DNA of 6,148 nucleotides from UMGS755 sp045602005 (lineage in GTDB: Bacteria; Bacillota; Clostridia; UBA1381; UBA9506): positions 1 to 6,148 of the forward strand of contig JAZSAS010000072.1 in NCBI GenBank assembly GCA_045602005.1, read 5' to 3'. The notes under the pieces are model-generated. The model made no database searches. It worked only from the letters and a program-made list of their open reading frames with translations, and was not told where the DNA came from. A program made the position numbers and the translations under genes. This document shows, piece after piece, positions 1-6,037 of the stretch (positions are counted from its first letter, which is position 1; each line of letters begins with the position of its first letter).

Positions 1-1
1 T

Positions 2-766
2 GATGAAAATGTATTTCTTGAGGCTTACATAGCGGATAAGATAGGAGATTTTGTTCGTAATGCTATACTTGTAATTCCGGGAGGAGGATATTCAACTGTA
101 TGCTCTGATAGGGAAGGTGAGCCAATAGCGATGGCATTTATGCCCTATGGATATAATGCATTTGTTTTGCATTACTCTGCCGGTAAAAATTCTTTCCCCG
201 CTCATCTTATACAAGCATCTATGGCAATAAAGCATATAAGAGACAGTGCAGAAGCATACAATATCAACCCGGAAAAGGTATTTACAGTTGGATTTTCTGC
301 AGGTGGGCATCTTGCCGCTTCACTTGGGACAATGTGGGACAGAAAAGAAATATATGATTCGATAGATATGTCATATGGATACAACAAGCCAACTGGAATG
401 ATGTTGATTTATCCTGTAATTTCAGCAGAATATCACGCAATATCCTTTGACAATCTTTTCATGGGAGAAAAGGTATCTGATGAAAAAGTTAAAATGTGCA
501 GTATCGAAAACTGTGTAAATGAAAAATCATCACCTGCATACATAGTGCACACATCTAATGATGAAATTGTTGATGTAAGAAATTCACTTGCGTTAGCAAA
601 CGCAATGGCGGATAAAAAAATAAAATTCGAAATGCACATATACCCAGATGCACCTCATGGTGTGGCTCTTGCAAACGAAATAACAAAATGCGGGGTTGAA
701 AAATGGTGTAATTCATCAATAGCAAGATGGATAGAAAATGCGGTCAAATGGGCAGATAATCTATAA
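2..766 (+). CDS. alpha/beta hydrolase, esterase / acetylxylan-esterase type (5' partial)
   Basis: The reading frame is open from base 2, so the gene starts left of the window and the internal ATG at 131 is not its start. 254 residues plus a TAA stop are visible. The catalytic elements are all there in order. An oxyanion-loop motif PGGGY (codons 77-91) stands where many relatives have HGGG(Y/W). It is followed by SDREGEPIA, typical of Aes/BD-FAE-like carbohydrate esterases. The nucleophile elbow GFSAGGH has its Ser at 296-298. The acid is probably the Asp of SNDEIV at 560-562, and the catalytic His lies in APHGV at 656-658. No signal peptide can be judged because the N-terminus is missing. The likely role is hydrolysis of acetyl or other acyl esters on plant polysaccharide fragments or small molecules. 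The fold call is firm, but the substrate is inference. Only a short N-terminal piece, perhaps 20-30 residues, should be missing. Confidence 0.9.
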   Translation, partial: DENVFLEAYIADKIGDFVRNAILVIPGGGYSTVCSDREGEPIAMAFMPYGYNAFVLHYSAGKNSFPAHLIQASMAIKHIRDSAEAYNINPEKVFTVGFSAGGHLAASLGTMWDRKEIYDSIDMSYGYNKPTGMMLIYPVISAEYHAISFDNLFMGEKVSDEKVKMCSIENCVNEKSSPAYIVHTSNDEIVDVRNSLALANAMADKKIKFEMHIYPDAPHGVALANEITKCGVEKWCNSSIARWIENAVKWADNL

Positions 767-790
767 AAACAGAAAAAAGAAAAAACGTTT

Positions 791-837
791 ACTCATTCCA
801 TATCTATGAAGAAAGAAAAATGAAAGAGTTTTTATTT
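791..837 (+). terminator. possible weak terminator after the hydrolase
   Basis: ACTCATTC (791-798) can pair with GAAAGAGT (822-829), with one internal mismatch and a loop of about 23 bases. It is followed by a T-rich run (829-837). The stem is short and the loop long, so this is only a candidate. No better terminator is visible between the hydrolase stop and the next gene. The rest of the 767-907 gap shows no RNA gene or strong promoter. Confidence 0.22.
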
Positions 838-907
838 CTAACTTAATACGAACTAGAACAATAAATGTTGGCATCTAGATTATACAGTCTTTATATTAGG
901 TGATAAT

Positions 908-1585
908 ATGAAAAATAATAAAAAGACGTATGCAATTTGTGGCATTGTTGTTGTATTTTGCATTGTTATGGCTCTGGTAGACGGTGTTTTTCGGGCTAAC
1001 TATTTTATAAAATCAGGTATTAAGCTAGTGTTGTTTCTGGGTTTTCCGGCTTTGTATGGGCTGATTGATAAAGACCTGCAAATGAAACCCTTATTTAAAA
1101 CGGATAAGCCAGGCGTGAAATTTGCTTTGGGATTGTGTGTTGGAGTGTATGTGGTAATTCTGGGTGCTTATCTGCTTTTGAAGGATGTCTTTGACTTTAC
1201 GGCGATTACCGGAGCCCTGACTTCAGGCATTGGTGTACATCGCGATAATTTTATCTTTGTTTCGCTGTACATATCTTTTATCAATTCTCTTTTGGAAGAA
1301 TTTTTCTTCCGTGGAGTTGCATTTTTAACCTTAAAAAGAGTGGCGGACAGGCCCTTTGCTTATTTATTCAGTGCCGGCTGTTTTGCCCTTTACCACGTTG
1401 CAATGATGATAGGCTGGTTTTCTGTGGGCGTATTTATGCTTGTGCTTGCCGGCTTGTTTGCAGGCGGATTGATTTTTAATTATCTCAATGAAAAAAGCGG
1501 TTCAATTTATCCGTCCTGGCTTGTGCATATGTTTGCTAACTTTGCCATCAATACAATTGGTTTTATGCTTTTTGGCATAGGTTAA
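908..1585 (+). CDS. CPBP-family intramembrane glutamic/metallo-protease (CAAX protease/bacteriocin-processing, Abi)
   Basis: This complete 225-residue membrane protein carries the three CPBP (Rce1/Abi, PF02517) signatures. They are EEFFFR (Glu130, Glu131, Arg135; EExxxR), FALYH (Phe159, His163; FxxxH) and HMFAN (His207, Asn211; HxxxN). Hydrophobic segments at roughly residues 8-27, 37-52, 70-91, 113-128, 150-170 and 172-190, plus a C-terminal one near 200-222, fit the multi-pass fold with the catalytic residues inside the membrane. Family members cleave prenylated or other membrane-associated peptides, and in Firmicutes they are often linked to bacteriocin maturation or self-immunity. No bacteriocin gene is visible beside it, so its substrate is unknown. 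The ATG at 908 is supported by AGGTGAT (898-904), which matches the anti-Shine-Dalgarno sequence. It appears to be transcribed alone. No clear terminator follows its stop. Confidence 0.93.
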   Translation: MKNNKKTYAICGIVVVFCIVMALVDGVFRANYFIKSGIKLVLFLGFPALYGLIDKDLQMKPLFKTDKPGVKFALGLCVGVYVVILGAYLLLKDVFDFTAITGALTSGIGVHRDNFIFVSLYISFINSLLEEFFFRGVAFLTLKRVADRPFAYLFSAGCFALYHVAMMIGWFSVGVFMLVLAGLFAGGLIFNYLNEKSGSIYPSWLVHMFANFAINTIGFMLFGIG

Positions 1586-1656
1586 GAAGTGGCAGTGGGT
1601 AAGTCGCAGGGGCGATAAATTTGTAAATTATGCCGAGGAAGAGGTATAACATATAC

Positions 1657-1680
1657 ATATATTTTTACACAAAAATATAT
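1657..1680. repeat. perfect AT-only inverted repeat abutting the pfl promoter
   Basis: ATATATTTTT (1657-1666) and AAAAATATAT (1671-1680) are perfect reverse complements of 10 bases around the spacer ACAC. The last T of the right arm is also the first base of the -35 hexamer. Position and composition suggest an UP element for RNA polymerase alpha, or an operator. It is a poor terminator for the upstream gene because it contains no G or C in the stem. The stretch 1586-1656 before it holds nothing I can identify. Confidence 0.6.
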
Positions 1681-1708
1681 TGACAAATTCCTACCTGTAT
1701 TATATAAT
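1680..1708 (+). promoter_or_regulatory. consensus sigma-A promoter of the pflBA operon
   Basis: TTGACA (1680-1685) and TATAAT (1703-1708) both match the sigma-70/sigma-A consensus exactly, with the optimal 17-base spacer. Transcription should begin near 1714-1716, a few bases before the first riboswitch helix. A promoter this strong fits a gene controlled mainly after initiation, here by the leader terminator. Confidence 0.92.
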
Positions 1709-1721
1709 TAACTTGCGTAAA

Positions 1722-1791
1722 ATTTACACTACTGACGGATTTCGCGAATTGTCGCGGAGGGAATGTAAATGATTGAGCCGACCGTCTGGGC
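1722..1791 (+). promoter_or_regulatory. ZTP riboswitch (pfl motif) aptamer
   Basis: The leader has the layout and conserved bases of the pfl/ZTP RNA. P1 pairs ATTTACA (1722-1728) with TGTAAAT (1764-1770). Inside it is the conserved CUGACGGA block (1732-1739). P2 pairs TTCGCG (1741-1746) with CGCGGA (1753-1758). P3 and its loop read GCCGACCGTCTGGGC (1777-1791), the hallmark 3' domain, with GCC (1777-1779) pairing GGC (1789-1791). The diagnostic pseudoknot is present: GACGG (1734-1738) is complementary to CCGTC (1782-1786). The class binds ZTP/ZMP (AICAR), the purine-pathway intermediate that builds up when 10-formyl-tetrahydrofolate is short. It is an ON switch in characterised examples. Its place before pflB, a formate source for folate one-carbon charging, is the classical association. 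Confidence 0.94.
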
Positions 1792-1824
1792 AATTCGCTT
1801 TTTGTGAGGCGAATTGCCTTTTTT
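1789..1824 (+). terminator. riboswitch-controlled intrinsic terminator (expression platform)
   Basis: GGCAATTCGC (1789-1798) pairs perfectly with GCGAATTGCC (1809-1818) around a 10-base loop and is followed directly by TTTTTT (1819-1824). The first three bases of the 5' arm, GGC at 1789-1791, are also the 3' strand of riboswitch helix P3. The two structures therefore compete: ligand-bound aptamer should hold those bases and weaken the terminator, letting polymerase reach pflB. Confidence 0.93.
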
Positions 1825-1839
1825 AGTGGAATAAACGAT

Positions 1840-1844
1840 GGAGG
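1840..1844 (+). promoter_or_regulatory. ribosome binding site fixing the pflB start
   Basis: GGAGG lies 7 bases before the ATG at 1852. The frame is also open upstream from 1804, but that earlier GTG lies in the terminator loop and has no ribosome binding site, so 1852 is the start. Confidence 0.9.
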
Positions 1845-1851
1845 ATTTGCT

Positions 1852-4083
1852 ATGAAACACGAAAACTGGAACGGCTTTACCGGAGGTATCTGGCAGGATG
1901 AAATCAACGTCAGGGATTTTATACAAAAAAACTATACGGAATACGCCGGGGATGAATCCTTTCTTTCGGGCACAACAGCACGTACAGAGGGGATTTTAAA
2001 AAAACTGCAATCCCTTTTTGCTTTAGAACGGCAATACGGCGGTGTTTTGGATGTTGATACGGCGACGGTGTCCTCGCTCAACAGTTATTTCCCAGGGTAT
2101 ATTGATAAAGAGAATGAAATCATCGTCGGTATGCAGACAAACCGCCCCTTAAAGCGAGGGGTTAACCCCTTTGGCGGAATGCGCATGGTACGACAGGCCT
2201 GCGAAGCCTACGGCTACAAGCTCAGCGATAAAATTGAGGAGGAATTCCGTTACAGAACCACGCATAATGACGGCGTTTTCCGTGCTTATACAGATGAAAT
2301 GAGGCAAGCCCGTAAGTGTCATGTTATTACAGGGCTTCCTGATGCTTACGGTCGCGGCAGAATTATCGGCGACTATCGACGGGTTGCACTTTACGGTGTT
2401 GACCGGCTGATAGAAGAAAAGAAAAAGGATAAAGCGGTTTTGGCAAATGACCATTTTGATGGTGCGAATATCCGTCTGGATGAAGAACTCTACAAACAGA
2501 TAGAATTTCTTGGTTATATGAAGGAAATGGCGGCATCGTACGGCTTTGACATTTCAGAGCCGGCATCCTGCGCCCGCGAAGCCATTCAATGGACATATTT
2601 TGCCTATCTGGGTGCTATTAAAGAGCAGAACGGTGCCGCTATGTCTTTAGGGCGCGTCAGCACATTTTTTGATATTTATATTGAACGTGATTTGGCAAAA
2701 GGCGTTCTGACAGAAGAGGGCGCTCAGGAGCTGATGGATGATTTCGTTATGAAGCTCCGTATCGCCCGGCACTTGCGCACGCCCGAATATAACGAGCTCT
2801 TTGGTGGCGACCCGATGTGGATTACCGAGGCTGTAGGCGGTATGGGTGACGACGGTAGAACGCTGGTTACCAAAAGCAGCTACCGTATGCTGAATACTCT
2901 GTACACGCTTGGTTCTTCACCGGAGCCGAACCTGACGATTCTATGGTCAACGGCACTTCCTGAGAATTTCAAAAAATTCTGTGCAAAGGTTTCGGTTGAT
3001 ACCGATTCCATTCAATACGAAAATGATGATTTAATGCGCCCGATTTATGGTGATGACTATGCTATTGCCTGCTGTGTTTCTGCAATGAAGGTGGGCAAGC
3101 AGATGCAGTTCTTCGGCGCGCGTTGTAATCTTGCTAAATTGTTTTTAATTGCAATCAACGGCGGTTATGATACCACCAGCCGAATGCATATTGGTCCGCA
3201 AATGCCGGTTATGGACGTTGAAAGGCTTGATTTTGATGCGGTTATGGAACGGTTCGAGATTTACATCGCCTGGCTCAGCAATCTGTATGTCAACACGATG
3301 AACATCATTCATTATATGCACGATAAATACTCCTATGAAAAGATTCAGATGGCGCTTCACGATACGGAAGTAGAAAGGTTTATGGCGTTTGGTATTGCAG
3401 GTCTTTCTGTGGTGGCGGATTCACTCAGCGCCATTCGGTATGCTGCAGTAAAGCCTATTAAGAACGAAGACGGATTCATCAGCGGCTTTGAAACGATCGG
3501 TGATTTTCCGAAATACGGTAACGATGATGACCGCGTAGATTTGATTGCAAAGGAAATGGCACATAAGGTTATCACAGAGCTTCGCAAGACAAAAACCTAC
3601 AGAAATGCCATTCACACCTTGTCTGTTCTGACGATTACCTCTAACGTCATGTACGGTAAAAATACCGGTGCAACGCCGGATGGCAGAAAAGACGGTGAGC
3701 CTTTTGCACCGGGTGCTAATCCGATGCATAACCGTGAGGAAAACGGTGCGCTGGCATCGCTGAATTCCGTTGCTAAAATCAGCTATGACGATTGCCGTGA
3801 TGGCGTTTCCAATACCTTTTCTATTACGCCGGAGGCTCTGGGCAGAACTGAGAACGAGAGAATTTGCAATCTGGTTACCATTTTAGATGGATACTTTACG
3901 AAGAAAGCACATCATATTAATGTTAATGTCTTAAATAGGGAAACCCTAATGAAAGCATACGAAAACCCTGAAGCCTATCCCAACCTGACCATCAGAGTGT
4001 CTGGCTACGCTGTAAACTTTAACAAGCTCTCTCGTGAGCAACAGCGGGAAGTTATCAGTCGTACCTTCCACGAGGCGATATGA
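1852..4083 (+). CDS. pflB: pyruvate formate-lyase (formate C-acetyltransferase)
   Basis: This cytosolic glycyl radical enzyme converts pyruvate plus CoA to acetyl-CoA plus formate. The protein is 743 residues, close to the 760 of E. coli PflB, and intact. The adjacent cysteine pair that carries the thiyl chemistry is Cys407-Cys408, in IACCVSAMKVG. The substrate-pocket Trp is probably Trp323 (DPMWITEAVGG) and the Arg is in FGARCNLAK (Arg424). The radical glycine is Gly718 in RVSGYAV, 25 residues from the C-terminus. The vicinal cysteines and the RGRIIGDYRRVALYG block separate true PFL from glycerol/diol dehydratase, choline lyase and other family members. It is the first gene of a pflB-pflA operon, and its TGA overlaps the ATG of pflA. 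Expression is gated by the ZTP riboswitch and terminator just upstream. That points to a biosynthetic role, formate for 10-formyl-THF and purines, in addition to any fermentative one. Confidence 0.98.
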   Translation: MKHENWNGFTGGIWQDEINVRDFIQKNYTEYAGDESFLSGTTARTEGILKKLQSLFALERQYGGVLDVDTATVSSLNSYFPGYIDKENEIIVGMQTNRPLKRGVNPFGGMRMVRQACEAYGYKLSDKIEEEFRYRTTHNDGVFRAYTDEMRQARKCHVITGLPDAYGRGRIIGDYRRVALYGVDRLIEEKKKDKAVLANDHFDGANIRLDEELYKQIEFLGYMKEMAASYGFDISEPASCAREAIQWTYFAYLGAIKEQNGAAMSLGRVSTFFDIYIERDLAKGVLTEEGAQELMDDFVMKLRIARHLRTPEYNELFGGDPMWITEAVGGMGDDGRTLVTKSSYRMLNTLYTLGSSPEPNLTILWSTALPENFKKFCAKVSVDTDSIQYENDDLMRPIYGDDYAIACCVSAMKVGKQMQFFGARCNLAKLFLIAINGGYDTTSRMHIGPQMPVMDVERLDFDAVMERFEIYIAWLSNLYVNTMNIIHYMHDKYSYEKIQMALHDTEVERFMAFGIAGLSVVADSLSAIRYAAVKPIKNEDGFISGFETIGDFPKYGNDDDRVDLIAKEMAHKVITELRKTKTYRNAIHTLSVLTITSNVMYGKNTGATPDGRKDGEPFAPGANPMHNREENGALASLNSVAKISYDDCRDGVSNTFSITPEALGRTENERICNLVTILDGYFTKKAHHINVNVLNRETLMKAYENPEAYPNLTIRVSGYAVNFNKLSREQQREVISRTFHEAI

Positions 4084-4805
4084 GCAGGGGAGAGGTAGGC
4101 AGGGTTCACTCTGTTCAGACCATGGGCACCTTAGACGGTCCAGGTGTTCGCTTTGTTGTATTTCTCCAGGGGTGCAATCTGCGGTGTAAGTGCTGCCATA
4201 ATCCGGACACATGGGAGATGCAGGGTGGTACAAAGTACACCGCTGAAGAGCTTTGCTGCAAAGCGGCTCGTTACCGTGAATATTTCGGAAATGATGGAGG
4301 CATCACCGTTTCTGGCGGTGAGCCTCTTTTGCAAGCAGATTTTGTCCGTGAACTGTTTCAGCTATGCCACAAGGAGAAGATTCATACCTGTCTCGATACC
4401 TCGGGCTGTCTTTTAAATGAAGAGATCAAGCTTCTGCTAAAGGAGACCGACAGAGTGCTGCTGGATATTAAATATACAAGTGACGCACAATACCTTGAAA
4501 ACGTTGGATGTTCCCTTTCGGCACCCCTTGACTTTTTAGCGTACTTAGATGAGCAGAAGATTCCCACAACCCTGCGTCAGGTCATTATATCGGGCATCAA
4601 TGATACAGAAGACAACATTGTTCAGCTTAAAGATATCGCCGCAAAGCACGCTTGTGTGGATAAGATTGAACTCCTGCCGTTTAAAAAGATTTGCCAGACA
4701 AAATATGATACTATGGGACTTGTTTTTCCTTTTGGCCACCTGCCGGAAACCACATCTGAAACTACCCAAAAACTAAGCTTGATGCTTGGCGGATACATAA
4801 GGTAG
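4080..4805 (+). CDS. pflA: pyruvate formate-lyase activating enzyme (radical SAM)
   Basis: This 241-residue radical-SAM activase abstracts a hydrogen from the PFL glycine (Gly718 of the neighbour) using a [4Fe-4S] cluster and S-adenosylmethionine. The cluster motif is Cys32-x3-Cys36-x2-Cys39 (GCNLRCKCCHNPDTW). An extra Cys38 sits inside it. The SAM-binding SGGEP motif is at residues 78-82, DTSG at 106-109 and LLDIK around 129-131. The C-terminal IELLPFKKICQTKYDTMG block is typical of PFL activases, as are the N-terminal VHSVQTMGTLDGPGVRFVVFLQGC residues. Length matches the family (E. coli PflA is 246). The ATG overlaps the pflB stop as ATGA, so translational coupling is likely. The 10-50-residue ferredoxin insert of the larger activases of other glycyl radical enzymes is absent, supporting PFL as the partner. 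No intrinsic terminator is visible after the TAG. Confidence 0.97.
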   Translation: MSRGEVGRVHSVQTMGTLDGPGVRFVVFLQGCNLRCKCCHNPDTWEMQGGTKYTAEELCCKAARYREYFGNDGGITVSGGEPLLQADFVRELFQLCHKEKIHTCLDTSGCLLNEEIKLLLKETDRVLLDIKYTSDAQYLENVGCSLSAPLDFLAYLDEQKIPTTLRQVIISGINDTEDNIVQLKDIAAKHACVDKIELLPFKKICQTKYDTMGLVFPFGHLPETTSETTQKLSLMLGGYIR

Positions 4806-4812
4806 AGGCATC

Positions 4813-5211
4813 AGAGAAACGCTGTCGATTCTTACAGATAGCGCAGATGGCAGAAAATATTGGAACAAGTTAAAACAAAGATTGAAAGAAGAAGGAAATG
4901 AAACGGTGACAAATTGTCACCAGTTGAAAATGATTGCAGCCGATGAAAAAACGATTGACAGATGTTGCAGATACTGAACAGCTTTTGAGAATTATTCAAT
5001 CAATACCATTACAGAATTGTCAAAAAAAGAGCAGCCGCAAAATTTTGATGAGAATATGAAAATAGCTCGTGAAGGTGGTACAATCGCCGGAGATACACGA
5101 AAAGCTATCGAAAAAAGAACGGGTGATTCGGTTATAACTTCAAAAAATGCAACCGAATTAAATCAGATAGTCGCAGATTTAATTGAGGGCATTGCAGAAG
5201 ATAAAGAATAA
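4813..5211 (+). pseudogene. decayed Bro-N family antirepressor / DNA-binding phage protein
   Basis: Three pieces of one protein family can be read. Frame 1 (4813-4974) gives LSILTDSADGRKYWNKL and onward to QLKMIAAD, then runs into TGA at 4975. The reading continues one frame over from about 4949 as LTDVADTEQLLRIIQSIP up to about 5008. It then returns to frame 1 at about 5008 as TITELSKKEQPQNFDEN, GGTIAGDTRKAIEKRTG and SKNA, ending at TAA 5209-5211. From memory of the Bro-N (PF02498) antirepressor family, the first two pieces are the rear of the Bro-N domain and the last is the C-terminal tail. In intact members roughly 100-130 residues separate them. The fragment therefore lacks its N-terminus, has a one-base frameshift near 4945-4951 (probably a lost G in a GGAAAAAA-like run) and has an internal deletion at about 5006-5008. 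The TTG at 5017 that opens a 64-codon frame is not a genuine start. Probably a prophage relic. Confidence 0.8.
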
Positions 5212-5219
5212 TTTTTTAA

Positions 5220-5253
5220 TCCTGACTTGACACGAGTAAAAATTTTGTCGAAT
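5220..5253 (+). repeat. repeat copy A: TCCTGACTTGACACGA plus TTTGTCGAAT
   Basis: TCCTGACTTGACACGA (5220-5235) recurs exactly at 6038-6053. TTTGTCGAAT (5244-5253) recurs at 6056-6065; the spacing between the two blocks is 8 bases here and 2 there. GACTTGACACGAGTAAAAA (5224-5242) is also an inverted match to 5860-5881. The copy begins 8 bases after the Bro-N remnant stop and lies just before the small gene at 5285. It contains a TTGACA but no good -10 at 16-18 bases. Confidence 0.75.
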
Positions 5254-5270
5254 AGTGCTGAATGATGTAG

Positions 5271-5277
5271 AAAGGTG
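5271..5277 (+). promoter_or_regulatory. ribosome binding site fixing the start at 5285
   Basis: AAAGGTG lies 7 bases before the ATG at 5285. The frame stays open up to a GTG at 5255, but that codon has no ribosome binding site and would place a charged stretch ahead of the membrane segment. Confidence 0.7.
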
Positions 5278-5284
5278 TGAAAAT

Positions 5285-5857
5285 ATGAAGAAAAAATTGC
5301 TCATTATAGGAATAGTAATATGCGTTTTGATAGCTTTGTTTTATCTATTTGTTATTTCAGGTGCATTTTTAATGCTTACATATTTTGCACCTAATCCGCC
5401 AGAACCAGAAATTACATATGGCGAATTTCCGTTTGTTTTAACATATGAGCTTGATGGTGAAATAAAAACCATTGAAGATGTAGTTATATGCGAATATGAT
5501 GGTATCGAATGGACTAATAGTGGTAGCAAAGAACGAAAATGGAAATTGTATATAAAAAGTACAGGAAAAGAAATGATTAGTCTAAAAGATTTAAGCAATG
5601 AAAATGATTTCACGGATTGGGGTAATCAAGTTTTAGAATTGTGCTCTTATCCAGGACATGCTGAGTATTATATGAATGATCCTGATAGTTATTTTAATCG
5701 TTTACCGGAAGAAGACAATATGATTGACTATTTATACATTACTCCAGAAGGGAAAAAGGGTTATAGTGCATTTACTGCTGATGAAGCCTTGGAAAGATAT
5801 AATATTCGTATAATAAAATGGGAGTATTCAAAACAGATAGAAAACTCATATAAGTAA
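5285..5857 (+). CDS. small membrane-anchored protein of unknown function
   Basis: The 190-residue protein begins MKKK and has one long hydrophobic segment at about residues 5-34. This is followed by a proline-rich hinge (APNPPEPEITYGEFPF) and a soluble, acidic and aromatic-rich domain of roughly 150 residues. The positive N-terminus predicts an N-in anchor with the domain outside the cell. Cys12 is not in a good lipobox (IVIC, no small residue before Cys), so a lipoprotein is unlikely. I do not recognise a named domain. The ITYGEFPF-x-LTYELDGE-x-ICEYDG pattern recalls uncharacterised proteins of gut Clostridia that I believe occur in several copies per genome, but this is a recollection. The gene is visibly more AT-rich than pflBA, follows a phage-gene relic and is bracketed by inverted repeats, suggesting acquired DNA. 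It has no co-oriented partner within the window. ATG 5285 is preferred over GTG 5255 on the ribosome binding site. Confidence 0.82.
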   Translation: MKKKLLIIGIVICVLIALFYLFVISGAFLMLTYFAPNPPEPEITYGEFPFVLTYELDGEIKTIEDVVICEYDGIEWTNSGSKERKWKLYIKSTGKEMISLKDLSNENDFTDWGNQVLELCSYPGHAEYYMNDPDSYFNRLPEEDNMIDYLYITPEGKKGYSAFTADEALERYNIRIIKWEYSKQIENSYK

Positions 5858-5859
5858 TT

Positions 5860-5881
5860 AAAATTTTACTTGTGTCAAGTC
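5860..5881 (-). repeat. repeat copy C, inverted relative to copy A
   Basis: Read on the minus strand, this is GACTTGACACAAGTAAAA followed by TTTT. It matches copy A at 5224-5246 with one substitution and one single-base length change. It begins 2 bases after the TAA of the small gene, so A and C form inverted ends about 660 bases apart around it. The core ACTTG-TGT-CAAGT is itself a small palindrome. It does not carry the TTTGTCGAAT block. Confidence 0.7.
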
Positions 5882-5936
5882 TATAAAATTTAAAAGAATA
5901 GTTTGCCGATTTATTATATTTACATATATCATCGGA

Positions 5937-5959
5937 GCGAGAAAATCCAGTATTCTCGC
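5937..5959. other. intergenic hairpin of unknown role
   Basis: GCGAGAA (5937-5943) pairs perfectly with TTCTCGC (5953-5959) around a 9-base loop. No T-run follows, so it is not a standard terminator. A nested CCGAT/ATCGG pair (5906-5910 with 5931-5935) lies just before it. Nothing else identifiable is seen in 5882-5987. Confidence 0.4.
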
Positions 5960-5987
5960 GGGTTCTAAAGAAAAGTGCTTAAGGAAA

Positions 5988-6036
5988 AACAGTTAAAAAA
6001 TAAGGATAAAAATAGTAGGTCCTATTATTCACTGTT
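5988..6036. other. long imperfect inverted repeat beside repeat copy B
   Basis: AACAGT (5988-5993) pairs with ACTGTT (6031-6036), and inside it AATAAGGA (5999-6006) pairs imperfectly with TCCTATTATT (6020-6029). The structure ends one base before repeat copy B. It is AT-rich and partly fortuitous pairing cannot be excluded. Confidence 0.35.
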
Positions 6037-6037
6037 C

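Noticed and set aside
92..310. Minus-strand open frames across the hydrolase, pflB and pflA genes
   Set aside because: They lie opposite strongly supported coding sequence, carry no recognisable domains and have no ribosome binding sites; they are shadows of the real genes.
868..897. TTGGCA (868-873) and TATATT (892-897) as a promoter for the CPBP protease gene
   Set aside because: The start site would fall inside or just after the ribosome binding site at 898-904, leaving no usable leader; the match is also imperfect.
1804..1851. N-terminal extension of pflB from a GTG at 1804
   Set aside because: It begins in the loop of the leader terminator, runs through the terminator's 3' arm and T-run, and lacks a ribosome binding site; GGAGG clearly serves the ATG at 1852.
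4905..4921. Perfect palindrome GGTGACAAATTGTCACC as an operator or hairpin
   Set aside because: It lies inside the Bro-N remnant where it encodes TVTNCHQ in frame, is not followed by a T-run and is not near a promoter; probably incidental.
5017..5211. A 64-residue stand-alone protein starting with TTG at 5017
   Set aside because: The same frame continues upstream with family-typical residues, there is no ribosome binding site, and it reads as the tail of a broken Bro-N gene.
5227..5255. TTGACA in repeat copy A as a promoter for the small gene at 5285
   Set aside because: The hexamer 17 bases downstream is GAATAG, a poor -10, and the same TTGACA occurs in copies B and C also without a good -10; it appears to be part of the repeat.
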